Numbered from the stretch's first letter, positions 24,563-34,239 are shown. The stretch is DNA of 64,000 bases from RHKX01 sp963823275 (GCA_963823275.1 CAWGKW010000001.1:124001-188000), one strand, 5' to 3'. Translations and numbers: made by a program. Notes: generated by a model not told the origin, from the letters alone.

Positions 24563-24698
24563 TAGCCTTTCGGCGTCGCCCAGTGATTGACGACGACCCA
24601 CCTCGAAGTACCAGGCTCCGCGTCCCCCCGAGGGGCTCGGTTGAGTCCAACCGCTGCCGGCGGCGCTTTCGCCACCGCTCGGGCAACGGCGGCACCCG
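24563..24698 (+). promoter_or_regulatory. TAGCCT element and ~130-nt leader of the CNNM/CorC gene
   Basis: TAGCCT at 24563-24568 is identical to the -10-like hexamers before prfB and the gene at 60887. Here, however, about 130 nt follow before the ATG, in a window where many genes seem leaderless. The leader contains the hairpin CGGTTG-AGTC-CAACCG and a GC-rich arm around GGCGGCGCTTTCGCC. I could not match it to a known riboswitch class. Confidence 0.3.
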
Positions 24699-26028
24699 AT
24701 GACTTCCGTACTGCTCCTGCTGCTGGTCCTGGTCCTGGTGCTCGTCAACGGGTACTTCGTCGCGGCCGAGTTCGCGATCGTCCGCACCCGTCCCTCGCGG
24801 ATCCAGCACCTTGCCGAGGGTGGAGACCGCAAGGCGCAGATAGCCCTCCGGCAACTCGACCATGTCGATGAGTACGTCGCCACCTCGCAGGTCGGAATCA
24901 CGCTCGCCTCGTTGGCGATCGGGTTTCTCGGTGAGCCGGCGATCGCCTCACTGATCGAGCCCCTGATCGACGGGTGGCTGGGTCACGCCGCCTCGGTCGC
25001 CATCGCCATCGCGTTCGCCTACATGGTCGTCACGCTGCTCCACGTGATCCTGGGCGAGCAGGCGCCGAAGATGGTGGGGATCGCACGGGCGGAGACCCTG
25101 CTGCTGAGGTTCGGACGGCCGATGCAGGTCTTTCGGAAGCTCTTCAACCCGCTGATCGTCGTGACCAATCCGCCCGCCCGCTGGCTCGTGGAGAAGGTCT
25201 TTCGCGTCTCGCTGGCGAGTGAGGACGAGACCACGCCCGAGGAGCTGCGGATCCTGATCAGTCAGGGCTACGAGCGGGGTGGGATCGAGAAGAGTGAGGC
25301 CGGCATGCTCGGAGGCGTCTTTCACCTGCATGAGCAGGAGGCCCGCGAGGTGATGACGCCGATTCCCGCGGTCATCTCGGTCGACTCCTCCGACACCGTC
25401 GAGGACGCGTTGCGACGCTGCGTCGCGAGCGGTCACACCCGCCTGGTCGTGATCGAGGACGACAATCCCGACCGGGTTCGGGGAATCGTCCACAACAACT
25501 CGCTCGTGCGGTTGCTGATGAACGCCGGCCCCGAAACCTCGATCGAATCGGCGGTCCGGGACGCCCCGATCATCCCCGAGACCAAGCCGCTCGACGATCT
25601 GCTCGCCGAGCTGCAGCGTCAGCGAAGCTCGATCGCCATCGTCGTCGATGAATACGGGCGGACGGTCGGGATCGCGACGGTGGAGGACATTCTCGAGGAG
25701 GTCGTCGGCGAGATCGAGGACGAGACCGACCCCCGCGGCGAGGAGCTCCGCAAGCTTGCCGACGGCGATTGGTACGTGCGCGGCCACGTCTCGCTCGGCG
25801 ATCTCGAGGACGCCGAGGATCAAGCTCCCGGTCGATACCGACGCCTACAACTCGATCGGCGGGTACGTATTCAACGAGCTCGGCCGCCTGCCGAAGCGCG
25901 GCGACTCGATCCGCGCCGACGGGTACACGATCCGGGTCGAGTCGGTCCGCGACAATCGGATCGTCGCGCTTCGGATCCACCCCGAGGACGACGGCGACCC
26001 GAAGAGCGAGCCCGGCTCGGGCGACTGA
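24699..26028 (+). CDS. CNNM/CorC (UPF0053) transporter-like protein, one apparent frameshift
   Basis: The membrane CNNM domain opens with a Leu/Val helix and NGYFVAAEFAIVRTRPSR, then SQVGITLASLAIGFLGEPA. Two CBS domains follow (VMTPIPAVISVDSSDT and IVVDEYGRTVGIATVEDI), then the C-terminal CorC_HlyC domain. Within that last domain, near 25815, the frame changes from DLED to RIKLPVDTDAYNSIGGYVF and reads on to a stop at 26028. Joined length is about 442 residues, normal for the family. Relatives export Mg2+ or support Na+/Mg2+ homeostasis. The convergent neighbour ends 19 nt beyond the stop. Confidence 0.85.
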
Positions 26029-26047
26029 CGGCCCGAGCGGTTCGGAG

Positions 26048-26881
26048 TCAGTAGTCGTAGAAGCCGGCGCCGCTCTTGCGACCGAGCTTCCCCGCGGCGA
26101 CCATCTCTCCGAGGTGTGCAGGGGGCGCATGGTCGTCCTTGCCGCTAGCGGCGTGGAGCTTCTCACCGATCGCGACCGCCACGTCGATGCCGACGAAGTC
26201 GAGGAGCTGAAGCGGCCCCATCGGCTGCCCGGCGCCCTTGGCCATGCAGGCATCGACCTCGATCGGTTCGAGGCCGAGCTCGTCGAGCAGGCGAACGGCG
26301 TCGAAGAGAAATGGGAAGAGGAGGCGATTGACCACGAAGCCCGCCTCGTCCGGTACCTCGACGATGTGTTTGTGAAGGGCGCGGCAGAAGGCTCGGGCGC
26401 GGTCTCCGACCCCCGGTGTCAGGCCCTCCGGCAGACAGAGCTCGATCAGCTCCATCCGGGGGACCGGGTTGAACACGTGCAGCCCGTAGAAACGCTCGGA
26501 GATACGTGCCCGGGCGCCGAGCTCGGCGATTCCGAGCGACGAAGTCGTCGTGGCGAGGTCGGCCTCGGGGTGGATCTCGCCGAGCCCGGCAAGCATCGCC
26601 GCCTTCGCGTCAGCCTCCTCGACGATCGCCTCGACGATCAGATCGGCCCCGGCGAGGTCGGATGGGCTGGTGGTGATCCGGACCTGCGACGGGTCCCCGC
26701 CCTCGACCTTCTTGCAGAGCTTCTCGATTCTCTCTTCCGCACGCCAGGCGGAGGTGTCGCTGCGGGCCAGGACGTGGACCTGGCAGAGCGCCGATGACGA
26801 GGCCGCCAGGCCGAGGGCGATGGCCCCGCTGCCAGCGATCGCCAGACTCGCGTAGCCGGTGGTCGGGGTCGGCTCGCTCAT
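26048..26881 (-). CDS. 3-hydroxyacyl-CoA dehydrogenase family protein
   Basis: The 277-residue product has an N-terminal Rossmann segment (LAIAGSGAIALGLAAS), the LIVEAIVEEADAK block, TTTSSLGIAEL, FYGLHVFNPVPRMELIEL with the catalytic His, and the C-terminal dimer domain with FVVNRLLFPFLFDAV and GPLQLLDFVGIDV. It oxidises L-3-hydroxyacyl-CoA with NAD+ in fatty-acid oxidation or 3-hydroxybutyryl-CoA metabolism. The Rossmann turn reads GSGAIA, a slightly altered GxGxxG. The ATG at 26881 overlaps the MMPL stop (ATGA), so it is co-translated with the transporter. A thiolase lies just beyond on the other strand. Confidence 0.88.
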   Translation of the reverse strand: MSEPTPTTGYASLAIAGSGAIALGLAASSSALCQVHVLARSDTSAWRAEERIEKLCKKVEGGDPSQVRITTSPSDLAGADLIVEAIVEEADAKAAMLAGLGEIHPEADLATTTSSLGIAELGARARISERFYGLHVFNPVPRMELIELCLPEGLTPGVGDRARAFCRALHKHIVEVPDEAGFVVNRLLFPFLFDAVRLLDELGLEPIEVDACMAKGAGQPMGPLQLLDFVGIDVAVAIGEKLHAASGKDDHAPPAHLGEMVAAGKLGRKSGAGFYDY

Positions 26882-29001
26882 TCTCCGTCGGCCTTGGCCT
26901 GCTCGCCCGCGGAGCTCCTCACGGGCTGATCGGCCGGCCGCTTCGAGAGCGCCGAGGGCCACCACGTTCTGCGGTCGAGGTCGAGAGCGAGGGCGGGCAC
27001 GAGGATCGAGCGAACCAGGAAGGTGTCGAGAAGGACCCCGAACGCGACCACGAACCCGAGCTCGGTCAGGAATACGAGCGGCAGTACGGCGAGCGCCGCG
27101 AACGTCCCCGCGAGCACGACGCCCGCCGACGTGATCACCCCGCCGGTGACCGCGAGCCCCCGCAACAGGCCCTCCCGCGGTCCCCGGCGTTGGGTCTCCT
27201 CGCGCACGCGCGCCATCAGGAAGATGTTGTAGTCGACCCCGAGCGCGACCAGGAAGATGAACGCGAACAGGGGTAGGGACGGGTCGCTGCCGGCGAAGCC
27301 GAAGACCACGTCGAAGACGATGAACCCGACTCCGAGGGCCGCGGCGAAGGAGAGGATCACCGTTCCGATCAGCACCACCGGAGCGACGACGGCCCGCAGC
27401 AGGATGATCAGGATCAAGAATACGACCGTCAACGCGACCGGCGGGATCAGCTTCGAGTCGTGGGCGGCGGCGACGCGAAGGTCGCGTTCGATCGCGGTCT
27501 GCCCGCCGAGCAGCACGTCCTCGCCCCCTGCCTCCTTGACGGTCTCCCGCAGGCCCGGGATCTGGTCGTAGGTGCTGGTTGCATAGGGGTCGTCGGTGAG
27601 CGTCACCTGCAGGAGCACGCCCGGTGGACCGCGTCCGGCGACGATCACCTCATCGACCGAGTCGAGCTCGGCCAGGGCCTGCTCGACCGCGGGTACCGCC
27701 GCCGCATCGGGAACGATCACGTTCGTCGGCGCGCTGGCGCCGGCCGGGAACGACTCGGCGACGAGCTCCTGCCCACGAACCGATTCGACGTCACCCCGGA
27801 AGCTGCTGGTCTGGGTCAGGCCGGTATCGGCATTGAGCCAGCCGAGGGCCATGAGCAGCAGCACGCCGACGGTTCCGATCCAGACCCGGCGCGGGCCCCG
27901 TCCGATCCACTCACCGATCCGGCGCCAGGTGCCATGGGTCTCGTCGGCGGCCTCGTCGCCGACGTGGGGGACGAATGGCCAGAAGGCCCAACGGCCGGCG
28001 ATCACGAGGGTCGCCGGCAGCAGGGTCAGCATCGAGACCATCGCAATGGCGATGCCGGTGGCGCCGATCGGACCGAGGCCGGCGGTTCCCTCGACGTCGG
28101 CGAGAACGAGGCAGAGAAGCGCCGCGATCACGGTCAGACCAGACGCGAGGATCGCCGGGCCGGCGCGCCGGAGCGCCTCGCTCATCGCCTCGTGCCTGTC
28201 GTCGTGGAGGCGCAGTTCCTCGCGGTAGCGGGCGACCAGTAGCAGCGCGTAGTCGGTGCCCGCGCCGAAGACGAGCACCGGCAGGATCCCCGCCGACTGG
28301 CCGTTGACGGTGACTCCGAGTTCGGTCAGCCCGAAGCCGATCCCGCGGGTGGCGAGCTCGGCCATGCCGACGGCGAACAACGGGAAGAACCAGAAGATCG
28401 GGCTGCGGTAGACGATCAGCAGCAGCAGGAAGACGATGCCTGCGGTCGCGAGCAGCAGCGTTCCGTTGATCGAGTCGAAGACATCGATCGCGTCGGCCGA
28501 GAGGCCGGCGCCGCCCGTGACGGCGGTCTCGACCCCGGGCTGAGCGCTGCGCTCGACCTGCTCCCGCGCCTGGTCGACCGCGGTGGTGATCGTCTCGCCC
28601 TCGCCGTTGGCCCTGATTTCAGCCTGGAGCAGCGCGGCGGCGCCGTCCGCCGAGGGGATCGGCTTCGAGTATGGGCTGGTGCGCGGGGGCAGGTCCGCGT
28701 TCAGCGCATCGCGGTCGGACTCGATCCGTGCCAGATCGGCTTCGTTGAGGCCACCGTCATCGCGCTTGTAGACGATGATGAGGGGGAGAAGTTCGTCGCC
28801 CTGGATCTCCTCGGTGGCCGTCAGGGCCTTGGTCGATTCGGCATTGCCGGGAAGAAACGACGAGGACTCGTTGCTCTGTGCCTCGTCGAACTTCGTCGCC
28901 AGGTCACCGCCGATGATCGCCGCGATGGCGACCAACCAGACGACGAGAACCACCCACTTGATTCCACGGCGGGCGGGGAGTGTCAGGAGAGTCCTTCTCA
29001 C
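26878..29001 (-). CDS. MMPL/RND-family membrane transporter
   Basis: The 707-residue protein has the RND layout: one N-terminal helix, a large extracytoplasmic loop, five clustered helices (GTDYALLLVARYREELR is the MMPL signature), then the same pattern repeated with GVDYNIFLMARVREETQ. MmpL-type proteins export lipids or other hydrophobic compounds using the proton gradient. It reads without a break. It is coupled to a 3-hydroxyacyl-CoA dehydrogenase gene and lies divergent to a thiolase gene, so a link to acyl-chain metabolism is plausible but unproven. Confidence 0.9.
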   Translation of the reverse strand: MRRTLLTLPARRGIKWVVLVVWLVAIAAIIGGDLATKFDEAQSNESSSFLPGNAESTKALTATEEIQGDELLPLIIVYKRDDGGLNEADLARIESDRDALNADLPPRTSPYSKPIPSADGAAALLQAEIRANGEGETITTAVDQAREQVERSAQPGVETAVTGGAGLSADAIDVFDSINGTLLLATAGIVFLLLLIVYRSPIFWFFPLFAVGMAELATRGIGFGLTELGVTVNGQSAGILPVLVFGAGTDYALLLVARYREELRLHDDRHEAMSEALRRAGPAILASGLTVIAALLCLVLADVEGTAGLGPIGATGIAIAMVSMLTLLPATLVIAGRWAFWPFVPHVGDEAADETHGTWRRIGEWIGRGPRRVWIGTVGVLLLMALGWLNADTGLTQTSSFRGDVESVRGQELVAESFPAGASAPTNVIVPDAAAVPAVEQALAELDSVDEVIVAGRGPPGVLLQVTLTDDPYATSTYDQIPGLRETVKEAGGEDVLLGGQTAIERDLRVAAAHDSKLIPPVALTVVFLILIILLRAVVAPVVLIGTVILSFAAALGVGFIVFDVVFGFAGSDPSLPLFAFIFLVALGVDYNIFLMARVREETQRRGPREGLLRGLAVTGGVITSAGVVLAGTFAALAVLPLVFLTELGFVVAFGVLLDTFLVRSILVPALALDLDRRTWWPSALSKRPADQPVRSSAGEQAKADGE

Positions 29002-29106
29002 GCGGCGGCCGAGTCTGCCACACGTGGGGCGAGTTCGCCGGTGCCGAGGCCCCCGGGGCGATCGTCTAACGTCCGGCCCGGCTCAACCCGCGAGAAAGGC
29101 TTGCTG

Positions 29107-30309
29107 ATGGCAGAAGGAACGTTCGGTGGACGAGAGGTGGTGATCGTCGAGGCGGCCCGGTTGCCGGTCGGTCGTGGTCACGAGGAGAAGGGCTACTACA
29201 AAGACACCCACCCATCGACCCTCCTCGCCACGGTCTACGCGGAGTTGATGAACCGCTCAGGCGTCGAGCCCTCGGAGGTCGGCGATGTGATCTGCGGCTG
29301 CGTCCAGCAGTTCGGTGAGCAGGGCTTCAACATCGGCCGCAACGCCTGGCTCGAGGCCGGCCTGCCCATCGAGGTGCCCGCCACCACGATCGATCGGCAG
29401 TGTGGCTCCGCCCAGCAGGGGATCAACTTCGCCGCCGCCCTGATCGCCTCCGGCGTCCACGACGTCGCGATCGGCGGCGGGGTCGAGCACATGGGCCACA
29501 TTTCGTTCGCGGACGGAATGCAGGTCCAGCAGGAGCATGGCTTCGCGTTCACCCCCCAGCTGATGGAGCGCTTCGACCTGGTCAACCAGGGCCTATCCGC
29601 CGAGATGATCGCCGACGAGTGGGAGATTCCCCGCTCGGAGCTCGACGAGCTCGGCGTTCGCTCCCACGCACTCGCCTCGAGCGCGACCGAGCAGGGTCGC
29701 TTCGAGCGCGAGATCATCCCGTTCTCCGTCAACGGCGACACGTTCGTCACCGATCAGGGCATTCGGCCGAACACCGACATCGAGACCCTGAGCAAGCTCA
29801 AGCCGGCCTTCAAGGAGGACGGAAAGATCACAGCCGGCAACAGCTCGCAGGTATCCGACGGCTCTGCCGCGCTGTTGCTGATGGCCGCCGACAAGGCCGC
29901 CGAGCTCGGCGTCGAGCCACGGGCGAAGATCGTCGATCAGACGACGGTGGGAGTGGATCCGGTGATGATGCTGACCGGCCCGATCCCGGCCACCCGCAAG
30001 ATCCTCGCACGCAACGGGATGAGCATCGGCGACATCGATCTGTTCGAGGTCAACGAGGCCTTCGCCTCGGTTCTCGCCGCCTGGTACCGCGAGCTCGAGC
30101 CGGATATGGATCGGGTCAACGTCAACGGCGGGGCGATGCGCTCGGGTCATCCGCTCGGCTCGACCGGCGCCCGTCTGATGACCACCCTGCTGCACGAGAT
30201 GGAGCGCTCCGACAAGGAGGTCGGGCTCGTGACGATGTGTTGCGGCGGCGGGCTCGGGTACCGGGACGCTCGATTCAGAGGGTCTGAGTTCTCTCGCGTG
30301 CCACCCTGA
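29107..30309 (+). CDS. Thiolase (acetyl-CoA C-acyltransferase)
   Basis: The 400-residue thiolase has TIDRQCGSAQQGINFAA with the acyl-accepting Cys, FEVNEAFASV, GGAMRSGHPLGSTGAR with the catalytic His, and VTMCCGGGLG with the second Cys. It makes or cleaves 3-ketoacyl-CoA. After GGGLG the usual ending GTGT is replaced by a 14-residue tail, and the expected GT-IQRV-type ending can be found in other frames around 30257-30275. One or two base errors there are likely and the true stop is then near 30287. The ATG at 29107 follows GAGAAAGG, and a TAACGT hexamer lies at 29067. Confidence 0.9.
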   Translation: MAEGTFGGREVVIVEAARLPVGRGHEEKGYYKDTHPSTLLATVYAELMNRSGVEPSEVGDVICGCVQQFGEQGFNIGRNAWLEAGLPIEVPATTIDRQCGSAQQGINFAAALIASGVHDVAIGGGVEHMGHISFADGMQVQQEHGFAFTPQLMERFDLVNQGLSAEMIADEWEIPRSELDELGVRSHALASSATEQGRFEREIIPFSVNGDTFVTDQGIRPNTDIETLSKLKPAFKEDGKITAGNSSQVSDGSAALLLMAADKAAELGVEPRAKIVDQTTVGVDPVMMLTGPIPATRKILARNGMSIGDIDLFEVNEAFASVLAAWYRELEPDMDRVNVNGGAMRSGHPLGSTGARLMTTLLHEMERSDKEVGLVTMCCGGGLGYRDARFRGSEFSRVPP

Positions 30310-30620
30310 CGCGCGGTCGAGCAGGGCGGAGCCCTGCGAGTCGCGCAGTTGTCTACGGCGCCCGCCAAGGGATCCGGGGTGCCGGGGCCGGGGCCGCGGG
30401 GGTCGCCGGTGTGCTTGGCGAGGTCGTTCAGGCGGGCGATCTGAATCCGGCCCTCGACGTGGGCGGGATCGTCGGCTGGAAGGCGTTCGATCAGCGCCGC
30501 GATCCGGTTTCTGATCTGCAGCGCGAAGTGCGGGGTGGAGGGGCCGGCGAGCGCGCGGATGTCGTCCGCCGTCGGCCGGTGGCCGGGATTGCGCAGATCG
30601 GATCGCTCGGCCTCGCTCAT
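30147..30620 (-). CDS. Small conserved-looking hypothetical protein, 3' end uncertain
   Basis: The reading frame starts MSEAERSDLRNPGHRPTADD and continues IRALAGPSTPHFALQIRN and RIAALIERLPADDPAHVEG, a charged, helical segment of about 80 residues that looks like a real cytosolic protein. After LAKHTGDPRG the composition becomes random and the frame runs antisense into the thiolase gene, so the true stop is probably missed through a base error. A neighbouring frame gives a TAG at about 30360. It starts 47 nt after the stop of the cell-wall-binding gene and may be co-transcribed. No function can be assigned. Confidence 0.45.
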   Translation of the reverse strand: MSEAERSDLRNPGHRPTADDIRALAGPSTPHFALQIRNRIAALIERLPADDPAHVEGRIQIARLNDLAKHTGDPRGPGPGTPDPLAGAVDNCATRRAPPCSTARQGGTRENSDPLNRASRYPSPPPQHIVTSPTSLSERSISCSRVVIRRAPVEPSG

Positions 30621-30666
30621 CGCTTCGGGCAGCCTATCTTGGCCCACAACCGGACGGATCGCTCGT

Positions 30667-32193
30667 CTACGGGTTCTTGCCCGAGCCGCCGCCGCCCGAG
30701 CCGCCGCCATCGGGCGTGGTGGTCGACGTCGATCCGCCGAGGTCCTCGAGCGTCTCCCAGATCGACGCCCGGAGGGACATCCGCCCCACCGGTCTGCGGA
30801 AGGGCGACGTCGGGCGGCACCTTGGCGGAGCTCGACGGGAGCCAACTTGGTCAGCTGATCGACCTGGGCCTGGAAGGGGACCGAGATCGTCTCGCTGTTG
30901 CCGATGATCCAGACGTGGTTGAAGACCGCGCGGGTCGGGTCGTCTTCGAAGCCTGGTTGCGTGTCGCTGAGGAAGCTCTGCAAGGCGGGTGGTACGGTCG
31001 CCGGGTCGTCGGTGAGCAGCAACGGTCCGGGGCTGCCGCCGGTGCTGGCGAGCGGCGCCGCCGCGGCGGCGTCGAGGGGGCGATCGATGTTCGCGATGGC
31101 AAAGCCGTGCCCGGGGTCGTTGATGTTCCAGCCGAAATCGCCGCTGGTGAACTTCGCGAACTCGATCGCGTTCTCGACCGGGTCCTCGGCGCCGACGCGG
31201 GTTGCGTCGCCGAGCTCCTTGAGCGCCGCGTTCGAGATCGCCGACTCCGGGCCGAGCACGTAGACGGGAGTGTCGGGATGGCGCTTGAGCACGGCCGTCG
31301 TTCCCGCCGGCACGTCATCGCCATCCGCGAACAGCAATGGGTCGCCCGACCGTGCCGCCCAGGCGGCGCCCGGCATCGCGAGCCCGGCATCGCTGGAGCT
31401 GACCACGAGCAGGTGGGAGGGATCCTCGATCCCGGTCACCTTCGCCCGCTCGATGTCGACCTGGTCGGCGACATCGGCTGGATCGGTCCCGTCGAAGTCG
31501 ATCGTCTGCAGGCCATCGGGAACCGCAACTCCGCCGACGACGAAAGCCTGGGTCCCGTCGGCCTCGTCGAGCCCCTCGGGCGAGAGCGCGCTGAGCGCGG
31601 CCGCCGTCGGCGCGGGAACCGCCTCAGCGTCGCTGAGCAGCACGGGAGTGGAGATCGGGTCCGCGGTCAGGGGCGTCGCCGCCAGCGCGAGCTGCCAGGA
31701 GTCGGCCGGGAACGACCGTCGCCGCAGCGGTCGAGCCGAATCCTCCCTGGGTCGGATAGGTCGCGAGCGCCACGGAGGCGGCGTCGGCGGTGGGATCAGC
31801 GCCGCCGACCCTGGTCGTGTTGCGGGTCGCGAACTCGGGGAAGCCGCCGGCCTCGGCGGTGCTGGGTTGCTGGGCGGGATCGATGACCACCGATGTCGGG
31901 GCGGGGGCCTCGTCGGCTCCCCCCGGATCGTCGAAGACCAGGTAGCCGACTCCGAAGCCGGCGCCCGCCACCGCCACGAGCGCGATCACGGCGGCGACCC
32001 GTCGAGCGCCGTCCGACCACAGCGAGGGTGGCAGGGGCGAGGGCATCGAGGGCCGCGAGGGAATCCTGGGCCGAGGTAGGGATGGCATCCGGCCGGGAGT
32101 CTTGCGCACGAGCGGCTCGATCGCACCGCCGCCGCAGGCCGGCGCTCGCTTCGGTCCGGTGTTTCGATCCCGGTTGCAGCGGGGGCAATCCAT
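30667..32193 (-). CDS. Membrane-anchored cell-wall-binding repeat 2 protein, several apparent frameshifts
   Basis: The product opens MDCPRCNRDRNTGPKRAPAC, a possible zinc ribbon. A Pro-rich linker and one membrane helix (VAAVIALVAVAGAGFGVGYL) follow, then an extracytoplasmic part with PF04122-type repeats: NTTRVGGADPTADAASVALA, AFVVGGVAVPDGL, PVYVLGPESAISNAALK and HVWIIGNSETIS. Frame changes are needed near 31705 (to DSWQLALAATPL) and twice between about 30795 and 30840, to reach LRASIWETLEDLGG and a Gly/Ser-rich end GGGSGGGGSGKNP. Total about 508 residues. Such repeats bind anionic wall polymers. It is divergent from the M23 peptidase gene with about 100 nt between. Confidence 0.72.
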
Positions 32194-32270
32194 GGCGCGA
32201 TCGCCTGCAAAGGCCGTTGCAGGGACCCGGAAAACTGTTAAGGATTGCTCACAAAGGGGTCCGCCGCTGC

Positions 32271-32276
32271 TACATT
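32271..32276 (+). promoter_or_regulatory. -10-like TACATT before the M23 peptidase gene
   Basis: TACATT, preceded by TGC like an extended -10, lies 19 nt before the ATG at 32296. TTGCTC at 32245-32250 could be a -35 box, though the 20-nt gap is long. The region is shared with the divergent cell-wall-binding gene. Confidence 0.35.
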
Positions 32277-32295
32277 GGCGCGGCTCCAGAGCCTC

Positions 32296-33465
32296 ATGGC
32301 AGGAACCTCTCCCGAAACTCGCACCGGCCCGCACCTGGGCCTGACGGCCGCCGCCGTCATGATCGCCGCAGCGGTGACGATCTTCGCCGTGGTCGCCCGT
32401 GCCCCTGCCGCCGACCTCGACAGCAGGCTCGACGCCAAGCAGGCCGAGCTCGACCAGGTCAAGGACAAGAAGGGCGTTCTGACCACGGAGATCTCGCGCT
32501 ACAACGCGCAGATCGATCAGCTCACCGGCGAGGTCGCGGCGCTGCGGACCCGCGAGGCTGCCGTTCAGGAGGAGCTCGTTCAGGCCGAGGCCGAGCTCCA
32601 GGCCGAACAGCATGATCTGAAGATTCTTCGTGAGCGCCTGGCCCGGACCATCGATGCGCTCGAGGAGCGCCTCGTCGACATCTACAAGGCCGACGAGCCG
32701 AGTGCGATCTCCATCGTCCTCGAGTCCGACGGTTACGACGACGCCCTCGGACGCTACGAGTACCTGCAGCGAATCCAGGATCAGAACGCCGACATCGTCG
32801 GCCGCGTGCGCGAGCTTCGCGACGACACCGCCGACACCGTTGCCCGCGTCAAGGCGACCCGCGATTCCATCGCGGCCAAGAAGCTGGAGCTGGTTCAGAC
32901 CAGGCGGGAGCTCGAGGCCCGCCAGGCGGACCTCGATGCCGCGCGCAGTCGCAGCGAGGACGCGCTCCGCAGGGTGGATCGCCACGTCGACCACATCGAG
33001 GGCGACCTCAGCGACATCCAGGACAAGATCCAGGCCCAGCTCGCGGCCGCGAGCGGCACGACCGTGCTCCCCGCCGGCCCGATCCAGGGCGGCTCGGCCG
33101 GCTTCATCTGGCCGGTCAACGGCCCGATCGTCTCGCCGTTCGGCATGCGCTGGGGCTCGATGCACGAGGGGGTCGACATCGCCGTGCCGGCGGGCACTCC
33201 GATTCGCGCCGCCAAGGCCGGCTCGATCGCCTTCGCTCAGTCGGAGGCCACCAGCGGCGGTTACGGCAACTACACCTGCGTCGATCACGGCGGTGGGCTC
33301 GCCACCTGTTACGCCCACCAGTCGAGCTTCGCGATCACCTCCGGGTCCGTGCAACAGGGCGACGTGATCGGCTACGTCGGTTGCACCGGCCATTGCTACG
33401 GCGATCACCTCCACTTCGAGGTTCGGATCAACGGTGTGGCCGTCGATCCGATGGGCTACCTCTAG
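32296..33465 (+). CDS. Coiled-coil M23 (LytM) peptidoglycan endopeptidase, EnvC/NlpD-like
   Basis: The 389-residue product has an N-terminal signal or anchor helix (TAAAVMIAAAVTIFAVVA). About 200 residues of coiled coil follow, with regular Leu/Glu heptads from DSRLDAKQAELDQVKDKK through RVDRHVDHIEGDL, then a LytM domain with HEGVDIAVPAGTPIR and HLHFEVR, giving the zinc ligands and catalytic His. In EnvC, PcsB and RipC the coiled coil binds FtsX, which activates wall cleavage at division. An ftsEX pair exists 20 kb away in this window. ATG 32296 is preferred over an upstream TTG at 32245, which precedes the likely -10 element. Confidence 0.9.
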   Translation: MAGTSPETRTGPHLGLTAAAVMIAAAVTIFAVVARAPAADLDSRLDAKQAELDQVKDKKGVLTTEISRYNAQIDQLTGEVAALRTREAAVQEELVQAEAELQAEQHDLKILRERLARTIDALEERLVDIYKADEPSAISIVLESDGYDDALGRYEYLQRIQDQNADIVGRVRELRDDTADTVARVKATRDSIAAKKLELVQTRRELEARQADLDAARSRSEDALRRVDRHVDHIEGDLSDIQDKIQAQLAAASGTTVLPAGPIQGGSAGFIWPVNGPIVSPFGMRWGSMHEGVDIAVPAGTPIRAAKAGSIAFAQSEATSGGYGNYTCVDHGGGLATCYAHQSSFAITSGSVQQGDVIGYVGCTGHCYGDHLHFEVRINGVAVDPMGYL

Positions 33466-33480
33466 AGATCCTGCCGGGCC

Positions 33481-34197
33481 TCAGGTCCGGCCGAGCTCCC
33501 TCCCGATCCACTTCAGCGACGTCACCTGCAGCTCGGGGTCGTGCTGGACCGATCGATGGCTGCCACCCGGAACGATGAGCATCCTGCGCGGCTCGCCGGT
33601 CAGCGCGTACAGATCCTCCGATCTCGTGTACGGAACCTGGTCGTCGCCGCGGGCGTGCAGGAGCATCAACGGCTTCGGCGCGATCTCCGCCACCGCCTGC
33701 TGGAGATCGTGCTCGCCGAGCCATGCATCGAGCGCCGGCAAGTCGGCACGCATCTCGAACCTCCCCTCACGCAGGCCCCGACGAAGCCCATCCTCGGAGG
33801 CCGGGCAGATTGCGATCGCTCCGGCGATCACCGCCGCCGTCGCGGCCGCGTGGATGGCCAGGTAGCCGCCCATGCTCGACCCGCGGACGCAGATGCAGCC
33901 CTCGTCGACGCCGTCGACGGCGGCCAACATCGACGCCATCCGGCTGACGTCGGCCAGTGCCGCCGGCGACATCAGATCCTCGCTCTCGCCGTGCCCACGC
34001 TGGTCGTAGGTGACTGCCGCCCAGCCGTAGGCGGCGCAGACGCGGCCGAAGTCGGCATGGTTCTCCTTTGCCGACCCCGCTCCGTGCAGGATCACCATCC
34101 CCGGCCAGGGCGGCTCCGAATCGGGCAGCCAGAGCCAGAAGGGCCTGCCGTCGTGGACGCCGCGCTCGTCGGGGGGATCGGGAGTTGCCAGTCGCAT
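33481..34197 (-). CDS. Alpha/beta hydrolase, dienelactone hydrolase/acyl-peptidase-like
   Basis: The 238-residue product has VILHGAGSAKENHADF as oxyanion loop, CVRGSSMGGYLAIHA with the nucleophile Ser, HARGDDQVPYTRS with the acid Asp and PGGSHRSVQHDPEL with the catalytic His. It is cytosolic and of unknown substrate. Convergent with the M23 peptidase gene (15 nt apart), it is divergent from lysA with 42 nt between the starts. Confidence 0.85.
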   Translation of the reverse strand: MRLATPDPPDERGVHDGRPFWLWLPDSEPPWPGMVILHGAGSAKENHADFGRVCAAYGWAAVTYDQRGHGESEDLMSPAALADVSRMASMLAAVDGVDEGCICVRGSSMGGYLAIHAAATAAVIAGAIAICPASEDGLRRGLREGRFEMRADLPALDAWLGEHDLQQAVAEIAPKPLMLLHARGDDQVPYTRSEDLYALTGEPRRMLIVPGGSHRSVQHDPELQVTSLKWIGRELGRT

Positions 34198-34239
34198 CCC
34201 CGTTCAGCCTAGTTGCGGGTCGCCTGTGAGAATGACCTG

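Noticed and set aside
29235..30195. Minus-strand open frames opposite the thiolase gene
   Set aside because: The thiolase has all catalytic motifs on the plus strand. The opposite frames lack motifs and start signals, except for the separate small gene beginning at 30620.
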